From: Anaerolineae bacterium | GTDB lineage: Bacteria > Chloroflexota > Anaerolineae > Aggregatilineales > Phototrophicaceae | NCBI GenBank assembly: GCA_014379235.1 | Contig: JACMMD010001153.1 | Span: 1 to 10,382, forward strand | Direction: 5' to 3' | Length of the DNA: 10,382 bases | In this document: positions 1-4,900 of the stretch, piece by piece | How positions within the stretch are numbered: the stretch's first letter is position 1 | How the letters are laid out: the number at the start of each line of letters is the position of its first letter | Position numbers and translations under genes: made by a program | The notes under the pieces: generated by a model | Told to the model about the DNA's origin: nothing | Databases searched by the model: none | Seen by the model: the letters and a program-made list of their open reading frames with translations, nothing else

Positions 1-5
1 CTAAA

Positions 6-35
6 TGATACACTGTATCAATTGAGTGATTATCA
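6..35. promoter_or_regulatory. Candidate operator upstream of the flavoprotein gene
   Basis: Positions 6-20 form a perfect 15-bp dyad, TGATACA-C-TGTATCA. A smaller dyad, TGAT-T-ATCA, lies at 27-35, and AATGATA (4-10) can also pair with TATCATT (31-37). All of this sits directly ahead of the ribosome binding site AGGAGA (38-43) of the gene starting at 49. A dyad of this size close to a start codon is typical of a dimeric repressor site, but the regulator is not visible and the promoter must lie at or beyond the left edge. An RNA hairpin is the alternative. Confidence 0.45.
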
Positions 36-48
36 TTAGGAGACGACA

Positions 49-948
49 ATGTTCGATGTGCTTATTATCGGCGGCGGGCCGGCTGGACTCAGCGCAGCTC
101 TCATTCTGGGGCGCTTTAAGCGTTCGGTTATCATCTGCGATGGTCAGCATCCACGCAATGCCAAGTCCAGCGGCGTACACGGTTTCCTCTCCCGCGACGG
201 CATTCACCCGCAAGAACTGTTACGGATTTCGCGTGAGCAGCTAACGCCCTATTCGACAGTCGAGTTTCGCGCTCAAGAAGTCGTTGACCTCGTTCAATCC
301 GATTCACATTTCACGGCCTATTTTCAGGATGGAACGTCCGCGCCAGCCAAAAAAGTTCTGTTTGCGACGGGTGTCAAGGACATACTCCCGTCCATTGAAG
401 GTCTCGACACGCTGTGGGGGCAAAGTGTGTTCCACTGCCCCTATTGTCATGGTTGGGAAGCGAGAGATAAGTCGATTGCCATCCTTGCCAACGGTGAAGG
501 GGCGATGCATTATGCCGCGCTGCTGCACAGCTTAAGCAGCGATATGGTGATTTGTACCAATGGCAGCGCGGAGATGAGCAGTAATGAGCGCGATCAGCTA
601 GAACGGCTCGGCATCGACATGATCGAGACGCCTATCCTTCGCCTGAAATGGCACGATACCACGCTCGAAGGGCTTGTGTTTACAGACGGCAGTGATCGAC
701 AACGGGATGTGATATTCGTGCGTCCGACGCAGCAGCAGCATTCATCGCTGCCTGCTAAATTAGGCTGTGCGATGACAGAAAACGGATACGTCGTCGTTGA
801 TGAACAGGGTAAAACCAGCATCGACGATGTGTATGCGGCGGGCGATCTTTCGTCACCCATGCAGCAGGTTTTGTATGCCGCCGCGAAGGGCGCGGCCTCA
901 GCCGCGTTCATGAATCATGAACTCGCGCATGAGGCTTTCGTTCGTTAG
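49..948 (+). CDS. Thioredoxin-reductase-like FAD/NAD(P)-dependent disulfide oxidoreductase (CxxCHG type)
   Basis: This 299-aa soluble flavoprotein has the fold order of low-molecular-weight thioredoxin reductases: an N-terminal FAD site with GGGPAGLSAA (residues 8-17), a redox-active C130-P-Y-C133 followed by H134-G135, a degenerate second nucleotide site around NGEGAMHYA (148-156), and the C-terminal FAD motif YAAGDLSS (262-269). The CxxCHG signature is that of the GliT-like branch, whose known members oxidise or reduce small-molecule dithiols rather than thioredoxin. The NADPH-phosphate HRR motif of classical TrxB is not seen. The ATG is supported by AGGAGA five bases upstream. No thioredoxin gene is adjacent, so the substrate is unknown. 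The last 41 bp overlap the convergent exporter gene. The family is sure; the exact reaction (small dithiol, thioredoxin or other disulfide) is not. Confidence 0.9.
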   Translation: MFDVLIIGGGPAGLSAALILGRFKRSVIICDGQHPRNAKSSGVHGFLSRDGIHPQELLRISREQLTPYSTVEFRAQEVVDLVQSDSHFTAYFQDGTSAPAKKVLFATGVKDILPSIEGLDTLWGQSVFHCPYCHGWEARDKSIAILANGEGAMHYAALLHSLSSDMVICTNGSAEMSSNERDQLERLGIDMIETPILRLKWHDTTLEGLVFTDGSDRQRDVIFVRPTQQQHSSLPAKLGCAMTENGYVVVDEQGKTSIDDVYAAGDLSSPMQQVLYAAAKGAASAAFMNHELAHEAFVR

Positions 949-1858
949 CGCGGCTGCTCTTTTCCGAGAGAAAGAACATACTCACAGCCAATATTCCCGC
1001 TCCGACGATTCCGAGAAGCGACAGCGTTTCGCCGAAAATGGCCCACGCCAGCAGCGCCGCGACCAATGGCTCGGACATCGTGAGGATGCTGGCCGCTGTT
1101 GCAGACACCGAGCGCAGACCTGTTTGTAACAGCCAATACGCCAGCGCTGTCGGCACAAATCCGAGATACACCACCAGCAGCCAGCCCTGAACGGTATGCA
1201 GCGGGGCAAACCCGCTGACGGCGTTAATCGCTATCATAACCAGCGTGGCGATGCTGAAGTTCACTGCCGTGATTTGTAATGGGTTGTAGCGCTCGGCCAC
1301 AAATCGCCCGCAGATCACCACGCCCGCATAAGTCACGGCGGAGACGAATGCCAGCAGCGAACCGAGTGGCATATCGAACGGCGTACCGTCGGACTGGTGT
1401 GCGCCGCCGCTGACCAGCAGCGCGCTCCCAATCAGCGCGCACACCAGAGCGAATATCAAACGCTGCGTCAGCGTTTCGAGTTTCAATATCAAGGCGAGGA
1501 CTGTTACTACCAGCGGCGCGAGGCATACGGTCAGCAGCGTCGCAATCGAGATGCCCGCAGCAGGGACAGCCGCGAAATATGCCGCCTGTGAAATCGCCAT
1601 CAGCAGGCCGGATAGCGCCATAATCAGCAAGTCACGGCGCGGAATACTGAACATCCCCCGCCCGCAGACCTGCCAACACGCGATCAGTATCACAGGTGTG
1701 GCGATCACCAACCGCGACAGGTTGACGAACAGCGTCGTCGTGCTGTCGATGTTGTAAATCAACTGGGTGACGACGCCGGTTGTGCCCCACAGCGCAGCCG
1801 CGCCTGTCACCAGCCAGAAGCCATCGGGCTGCGACGCTTGAATTTTCCGTATGATCAA
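908..1858 (-). CDS. EamA/DMT-family inner-membrane transporter (probable metabolite exporter)
   Basis: The protein is 316 aa with about ten hydrophobic helices arranged as two EamA repeats (roughly residues 15-148 and 166-297). Diagnostic stretches are ALWGTTGVV near the first helix and the late MSEPLVAALLAWAIFGE segment followed by a GIVGAGILAVS helix. Members of this drug/metabolite transporter superfamily export amino acids or other small metabolites; the substrate cannot be read from sequence. I place the start at TTG 1858 because AGAAAGGG lies just upstream. A longer in-frame ATG at 1933 would add 25 residues that read through an R1 palindrome and look unlike protein. It is the last gene of a minus-strand series, 138 bp after the DinB-like gene. 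Its final codons are antisense to the end of the flavoprotein gene. Confidence 0.88.
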   Translation of the reverse strand: MIIRKIQASQPDGFWLVTGAAALWGTTGVVTQLIYNIDSTTTLFVNLSRLVIATPVILIACWQVCGRGMFSIPRRDLLIMALSGLLMAISQAAYFAAVPAAGISIATLLTVCLAPLVVTVLALILKLETLTQRLIFALVCALIGSALLVSGGAHQSDGTPFDMPLGSLLAFVSAVTYAGVVICGRFVAERYNPLQITAVNFSIATLVMIAINAVSGFAPLHTVQGWLLVVYLGFVPTALAYWLLQTGLRSVSATAASILTMSEPLVAALLAWAIFGETLSLLGIVGAGILAVSMFFLSEKSSRANERKPHARVHDS

Positions 1859-1899
1859 ACGACCCTTTCTCGTGTTGAGATGGTGGTTGAAGCTTTGTC

Positions 1900-1923
1900 G
1901 GGCACCGCATGAGGTGCCCCTAC
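1900..1923. repeat. R1 palindromic repeat (GTAGGGGC family)
   Basis: GGGCACC (1900-1906) and GGTGCCC (1913-1919) form a 7-bp stem around GCATGA, followed by CTAC. Read on the minus strand it begins GTAGGGGC, like the copies at 6516, 7652 and 8667. It lies between the DinB-like gene and the transporter start, in what would be the transporter's leader. There is no T-run, so it is not a standard terminator. Confidence 0.75.
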
Positions 1924-1950
1924 AGAATGGCATCCTTGCGACAAAGAAGC

Positions 1951-1991
1951 TAGTGGCCAGAGACTAGAGGCTAACCGCTAAGAGCTAACGG
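1951..1991. repeat. R5 low-complexity repeat (CTAGAG/GCTAAC words)
   Basis: Short related words (CTAGTGGCC, ACTAGAGGCTAAC, CGCTAAGAGCTAACGG) follow one another just after the stop codon of the DinB-like gene on the minus strand. Similar GTTAGC/TTAGCC words occur at 3310-3330. No coding sense is visible. Confidence 0.5.
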
Positions 1992-1996
1992 CTTCC

Positions 1997-2491
1997 TTAT
2001 GTTCTCTCCAACCACCAACCCTGCATATGACGCATCGAGATAATTTCGTTGATATGATAGCCGTTGTGTGCTGCCGATCCGATGGCGATTTGTGCTTTCG
2101 TCTCGTCCCAGCGCTCATAGCGCTCATCAAGCTGGGCGTCACTCATCGCCGCCACGACTGCCGCCAGTCCCTGATTGGTACGCAGCGCCCGTTCACAAGC
2201 TGCCTTCCAGCCCGCCTCGTCGGATGGGTCGCCTGCTGGCGGCCAGCCGTTTTTATCGCCAAGCGCTTCAAAATCCGCATCCATATCGCGCATAATGTGT
2301 GTGGTTACTTCCTGCCAGAAGCGCACATGGTTGACGATCTTCCAGATACTGTTGAAGTTTTCACCGGGAGAGCGTGCCGCCTGCTCTGCCGATAGTCCCG
2401 AAACCGAGTCATTGAACGAAATAAACCAACTGGCATGTTCGCCAGAAAATAATTCAGTGATCGAATTAGCAAGGTTCTGCGCCTGCGACAT
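1997..2491 (-). CDS. DinB-superfamily protein (putative metal-binding four-helix bundle)
   Basis: The 164-aa product matches the DinB/YfiT-like four-helix-bundle pattern: a helix with H54 in KIVNHVRFWQ, and a C-terminal AHNGYHINEI helix giving H142-x3-H146. These three histidines are the usual divalent-metal ligands of the superfamily. Some members are thiol-dependent transferases or isomerases (with mycothiol or bacillithiol) and others are stress-induced proteins of unknown activity. The length is normal for the family. ATG 2491 is preceded by GAAAGG. It is cytosolic, with no signal peptide or membrane helix. A second DinB-like gene lies directly upstream on the same strand with the same ligand spacing, but the two proteins are diverged, so this is probably an old duplication or two separate acquisitions. 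The substrate is unknown. Confidence 0.85.
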   Translation of the reverse strand: MSQAQNLANSITELFSGEHASWFISFNDSVSGLSAEQAARSPGENFNSIWKIVNHVRFWQEVTTHIMRDMDADFEALGDKNGWPPAGDPSDEAGWKAACERALRTNQGLAAVVAAMSDAQLDERYERWDETKAQIAIGSAAHNGYHINEIISMRHMQGWWLERT

Positions 2492-2504
2492 TTTTAGCCT
2501 TTCG

Positions 2505-2540
2505 TAAGTAGTTATCAGCCAGTCAGCTATCAGCAGTTAG
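2505..2540. repeat. R5 repeat (AGTTATCAGC/AGTCAGCTATCAGC words)
   Basis: The stretch contains imperfect tandem words (GTTATCAGCC, AGTCAGCTATCAGC, AGTTAG) just upstream of the 1997-2491 gene. It resembles the AGCTGATGGCTGAC stretch at 9928-9942 read on the other strand. It is non-coding. Confidence 0.5.
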
Positions 2541-2557
2541 AGTGTAGTTATAACACT

Positions 2558-2693
2558 ATGCATTGCGCCGCCAGAGGTTCAAACCTCTGGCTACAACTTG
2601 CGGCGGGAAACCCACTGAAGGGGTTTTTCCCCGCCTTGTATCAACCCCTTTAGCGGGTTTGACCTGTTTAGCTGAGGGTTTTGAACCCTCAGC
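2558..2693. repeat. R1 half-site plus composite four-hairpin element R2 (copy 1)
   Basis: After an R1 half palindrome (ATGCATTGCGCC, 2558-2569) come four hairpins. A is GCCAGAGGTT/AACCTCTGGC (2570-2591). B is GGCGGG-AAACCC with loop ACTGAAG and a GGGTTT-CCCGCC side (2602-2635). B' is TCAACCC/GGGTTTGA with loop CTTTAGC (2641-2662). A' is GCTGAGGGTT-TTG-AACCCTCAGC (2671-2693). The core of A' is the reverse complement of A's type (GGTTCAAACC versus GGTTTTGAACC), and B' is close to the reverse complement of B, so the whole is an inverted pair of hairpin pairs. A second copy with the same order is at 6548-6670. This and the flanking repeats fill the 317-bp gap between the two DinB-like genes, and no gene is seen there. 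Confidence 0.8.
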
Positions 2694-2747
2694 GAGAGTA
2701 AGCTTGCTCGTTACAACTACTCGATTAGCCATTAAGCTCTGGCTTTG

Positions 2748-2806
2748 TACTCGAACCTCGTGCCTCGTACCTTCTTCACTCAGAACTCAGCACTCGGCAC
2801 TCGGTA
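2748..2806 (-). repeat. R3 repeat downstream of a DinB-like gene
   Basis: Read on the minus strand, the repeat starts right at the stop codon of the 2808-3278 gene and continues with GAGTGCTGAGTTCTGAGTG, then AAGAAGGTACGAGG and GAGGTTCGAGTA. The 46 bases 2748-2793 match 8610-8655 in inverted orientation with two mismatches by eye. It consists of degenerate internal repeats of CTGAGTT and TACGAGG words. It has no coding potential. Confidence 0.8.
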
Positions 2807-2807
2807 C

Positions 2808-3278
2808 TTAGAACTGCTGAACATACGCCCGCAAATCTGACATATGCTCGGCGTAATGCCGATACGATTCGCTGGCCAACAGTTCGCCAAGCGTTTCCTC
2901 GTATTCCCATTTGAAGCGCGGCATCGCGTTCAGTTCTTCATCCGACAGCTTCGCCACCAGCGCTTCGAACTCACGCCGCGAACGCTCGAAATCCACACGG
3001 ATGTCGGACAGTGATCGATTACGGTTAGCCTCAAGCACCTGCTCGTTGACCGCATCCGTATCGGGGTCAGGCACAGGTTCGCCGTCGCTTAAACTCGATT
3101 CAACGGCATCAACTGTGAACTGTTCCCAATATGTCAGGTGCGCGATCAAGTCTTTCACTGACCAATCGGACTGCGGGCCCGGACGCCGCGCCATTTGCGC
3201 TTCGTCGAGGCCCGCCCATATGCTTTCCAGTTGTTCACGTCCGGCCCGTATGCCGTCTAAGAGTTCTTGTGCTGTCAT
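2808..3278 (-). CDS. DinB-like four-helix-bundle protein
   Basis: The product is 156 aa counted from ATG 3278. This start is preferred over GTG 3281 because the AAAGGTGA ribosome binding site is then four bases away instead of one. The helix DWSVKDLIAHLTYWEQ carries H47, and the C-terminal RHYAEHMSDLRAYV carries H141 and H145; together they form the expected DinB three-histidine metal site. The WSVKDLIAHLTYWE stretch is the most family-typical part and is shared with DinB_2 and ClbS/DfsB-type proteins. It is probably a cytosolic enzyme acting on a small molecule, possibly with a low-molecular-weight thiol. It lies between the 92-aa gene and another DinB-like gene on the same strand. Its stop codon is supplied at the junction with an R3 repeat. 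Confidence 0.87.
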   Translation of the reverse strand: MTAQELLDGIRAGREQLESIWAGLDEAQMARRPGPQSDWSVKDLIAHLTYWEQFTVDAVESSLSDGEPVPDPDTDAVNEQVLEANRNRSLSDIRVDFERSRREFEALVAKLSDEELNAMPRFKWEYEETLGELLASESYRHYAEHMSDLRAYVQQF

Positions 3279-3309
3279 CACTTCACCTTTCAGCCGTAAG
3301 CCATTTGCT

Positions 3310-3382
3310 TTTAGTAGTTAGCATTTAGCCTCTCGTACCTCGAACCTCGTACCTGTTTTTACTCAGAACTCAGCACTCTGTA
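3310..3382 (-). repeat. R3 plus R5 repeats downstream of the 92-aa gene
   Basis: On the minus strand the stop codon of the 92-aa gene (3383-3385) leads directly into TACAGAGTGCTGAGTTCTGA, then a spacer, then GGTACGAGGTTCGAGG words (3337-3356) and GGCTAAATGCTAAC (about 3317-3330). The order is the same as after the DinB-like gene at 2808: stop codon, CTGAGTT block, TACGAGG block. It fills the gap to the next gene. Confidence 0.75.
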
Positions 3383-3661
3383 CTAAACCCGCCCGTAGTA
3401 GCGCGAGTGTGCCCGCACTTCTTCTTGATGATCTTCGTAGCGATCTTGAAGCACGTCGCCCCACGCCGTAAACTGACGTCCAAGCCACGCCAGCGCTCGA
3501 TAAGAGACCACGCGCATCTGCGCCCGTGAACGGGGCTTTTCAGGTTGATTGCCGGGTTGATTCGCGTTCAGCCGCGCCAACTGCGACTGCCGAACGAGAT
3601 GATGATTTGCTGCCTCTAGCAGCATTGAACGTTGATTCTCACGCATGATATAGTCGTACAT
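3383..3661 (-). CDS. Hypothetical 92-aa basic protein, divergent from the CGNR regulator
   Basis: I do not recognise this protein. It is 92 aa, hydrophilic and arginine-rich, with no signal peptide and no membrane helix. The N-terminal half is predicted mainly helical (MRENQRSMLLEAANHHLVRQ, residues 6-25), a proline/asparagine-rich linker follows (about 32-45), and the C-terminal part has aromatic residues (YRALAWLGRQFTAWGDVLQDRY, 54-75). It contains no cysteines. It is believed to be real because ATG 3661 has a GGGAG ribosome binding site at good spacing, a consensus-like promoter lies about 50 bp upstream, and the gap to the next gene is non-coding repeat. A nucleic-acid-binding or adaptor role is possible from its charge but is only a guess. 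Confidence 0.65.
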   Translation of the reverse strand: MYDYIMRENQRSMLLEAANHHLVRQSQLARLNANQPGNQPEKPRSRAQMRVVSYRALAWLGRQFTAWGDVLQDRYEDHQEEVRAHSRYYGRV

Positions 3662-3684
3662 GGTTTTCTCCCTACGCTTTTAAC

Positions 3685-3713
3685 TTGCCATAACCAGCTA
3701 TTGTGCGTATACT
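3685..3713 (+). promoter_or_regulatory. Sigma-70-like promoter for the CGNR regulator
   Basis: TTGCCA (3685-3690) and TATACT (3708-3713) are separated by exactly 17 bases, each one mismatch from consensus. Transcription would start near 3720, leaving a leader of about 65 nt that contains the dyad at 3745-3762. Confidence 0.65.
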
Positions 3714-3717
3714 AGTT

Positions 3718-3746
3718 ATAGTACCATATTCGGTCTAACCTGTCAA
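3718..3746 (-). promoter_or_regulatory. Sigma-70-like promoter for the 92-aa gene and minus-strand series
   Basis: On the minus strand a perfect TTGACA (3746-3741) is followed after 17 bases by TACTAT (3723-3718), preceded by TGG as in extended -10 promoters. Transcription would start near 3711. Its -10 lies five bases from the -10 of the opposite promoter, so the two RNA polymerase footprints overlap. Confidence 0.6.
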
Positions 3747-3773
3747 CTCACTATAGTGGGTTAGATAACCTGT
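3735..3773. promoter_or_regulatory. Nested dyad and direct repeats in the divergent control region
   Basis: AACTCAC/GTGGGTT around TATA (3745-3762) forms an 18-bp dyad with one mismatch pair. CTAACC (3735-3740) and GGTTAG (3759-3764) form an outer inverted pair. TAACCTGT occurs twice, at 3736-3743 and 3766-3773, exactly 30 bp apart, near three helical turns. The region covers the -35 box of the minus-strand promoter and the early leader of the regulator gene, so a bound protein could affect both. Autoregulation by the adjacent CGNR protein is a natural guess but unproven. Confidence 0.5.
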
Positions 3774-3786
3774 GGAGCGCAATTGA

Positions 3787-4440
3787 ATGGTCGAAACAGC
3801 GCATTACACATATGACTTTGGCGGGGGCTGGTTGTGCCTCGATTTCAACAACACCCTCGATCAAGATAAAGAAGGTGGCGATGTCGAGCACCTGCATACC
3901 TACGCTGATCTCGTAGAATGGGCCGCGCAGTCCGGGATGATTTCGCCGGGAAAAGCGCGCTTGCTCACCCGCGAAGCCGAAACCCACCCCTCACAGGCCG
4001 CTACCACCCTCGCGGATGCGATTGCCCTGCGCCGCCTGATCTACCGTGTGTTTTCGGCGGTGGCTGATGGTCATGAGCCAGAATCGGCGGATAGCAGCGC
4101 ACTCAATGCGGCGCTCGGTGCGTCCGTTGTGTGGCTGCGAATCGTGCGCGCCCCATCGGACAACGATAACGACGACTCTGCTTTTGAGTGGGGTTGGGCC
4201 GATGGCGGCAGCCGCCTCGATCAAATCTTGTGGCCGATTGTGTGGTCTGCGGCGCAGTTGTTAGTCTCCGAGCGCCTGCATCAAGTCCGCGAGTGTGGCA
4301 GTGAGAACTGCCGTTGGATTTTCATGGATACCAGCCGCAATCACAGCCGCCGTTGGTGCTCGATGGAAAGCTGCGGCAACCGCGCCAAGCAGCGCCGCCA
4401 CTATCACCGCATCAAAGCCAGCGACCTCGACACCAACTAA
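3787..4440 (+). CDS. CGNR zinc-finger / ABATE-domain putative transcriptional regulator
   Basis: The 217-aa protein has the two-part structure of the CGNR family. The N-terminal ABATE domain contains GGWLCLDFNNTLD (13-25), where family members usually begin with a G-x-LaLDFvNT-like stretch. The C-terminal zinc finger has C170 and C175 (CGSENC), then C191 and C196, ending in the namesake C196-G-N-R199. A basic tail (AKQRRHYHR, 200-208) follows, as expected for DNA contact. Family members are regarded as stress- or ligand-responsive regulators; the ligand here is unknown. ATG 3787 has GGAG nine bases upstream. It is transcribed away from the 92-aa gene and followed by a terminator, so it is probably a single-gene transcript. 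The ABATE half has an acidic loop DNDNDD (125-130). Confidence 0.9.
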   Translation: MVETAHYTYDFGGGWLCLDFNNTLDQDKEGGDVEHLHTYADLVEWAAQSGMISPGKARLLTREAETHPSQAATTLADAIALRRLIYRVFSAVADGHEPESADSSALNAALGASVVWLRIVRAPSDNDNDDSAFEWGWADGGSRLDQILWPIVWSAAQLLVSERLHQVRECGSENCRWIFMDTSRNHSRRWCSMESCGNRAKQRRHYHRIKASDLDTN

Positions 4441-4449
4441 CTCACCGCC

Positions 4450-4487
4450 GGGAGCGAACGGCCTTACAACCCGCCCGCTCCCCTTTT
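4450..4487 (+). terminator. Rho-independent terminator after the CGNR gene
   Basis: GGGAGCG (4450-4456) pairs with CGCTCCC (4476-4482). An inner CGG/CCG pairing shortens the loop. It is followed by CTTTT. It lies 10 bp after the stop codon. The T-run is short, so termination may be partial. Confidence 0.6.
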
Positions 4488-4594
4488 CGACATCGAGTTA
4501 TGCTTTCAGTTTGCCATCGTTGTATTAAATGGCCTGCCATTTCATCCTATCCGTGCATTAAATTTCGCTTTACTTTTGTTGCCTGGCAATAAAT

Positions 4595-4790
4595 CCTTTC
4601 CCCTTTATCTCTCGTCCCTCTGTGTCCCTGTGTTAAGCCTTTTTACCCGCATCCCTACCTTAAATCTTTTCCCTGTATCCTTGACCCTTTGTACCGTTGT
4701 AATATGCTTTTATCTTTGCCCTTCTGCGTCTCTGCGGTGAATCTTTTGCATTGGCTGACAAGCTGATCGTTGACCTCTAATTGGCTATAT
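4595..4790. repeat. R4 pyrimidine-rich repeat block, ending in R5 words
   Basis: The 460 bp between the regulator and the transporter (4441-4900) hold no believable gene. Most of it is C/T-rich on the plus strand with recurring words: CCCTCTGTGTCCCTGTGTTAA, GCATCCCT, TTGTACCGTTGTAATATGCTTTT, and CTTCTGCGTCTCTGCGGTGA. Blocks with the same words in the same order occur at 8691-8766 and 9781-9895. It ends with TTGGCTGACAAGCTGATCG, like the R5 stretch at 9895-9942. Positions 4488-4594 are also T/C-rich but less regular. Confidence 0.7.
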
Positions 4791-4848
4791 CCAAAAGTTT
4801 CCAAAATCTCGTACCCCCCAACCTAATATGTTAAAGTAGGCAAAAGGT

Positions 4849-4862
4849 GGGTCAATTGACCC
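4849..4862. promoter_or_regulatory. Perfect 14-bp palindrome, candidate operator of the transporter
   Basis: GGGTCAATTGACCC is perfectly self-complementary and lies 38 bp before the transporter's first start codon. A weak extended -10-like sequence, TGTTAAAGT (4829-4837), sits just upstream, which would place the palindrome at the start of the transcript, a common repressor position. The promoter call is weak; the palindrome itself is certain. Confidence 0.5.
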
Positions 4863-4900
4863 GACGACACCATGCTGTTTTTTTGAGGAGGATTGAGGCA

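Noticed and set aside
1859..1933. Longer N-terminus of the EamA transporter from ATG 1933
   Set aside because: The extra 25 residues are translated from an R1 palindrome, and there is no ribosome binding site at 1933. TTG 1858 has one.
2570..2806. CRISPR array or tRNA/rRNA gene in the repeat-rich gap
   Set aside because: The repeats are not evenly spaced direct repeats with unique spacers, and no cloverleaf or rRNA-like sequence is seen; the hairpins are consecutive and differ from each other.
4314..4592. Small open frame overlapping the end of the CGNR gene
   Set aside because: It overlaps the zinc-finger coding region and runs into T/C-rich repeat. The protein is low-complexity and has no ribosome binding site.
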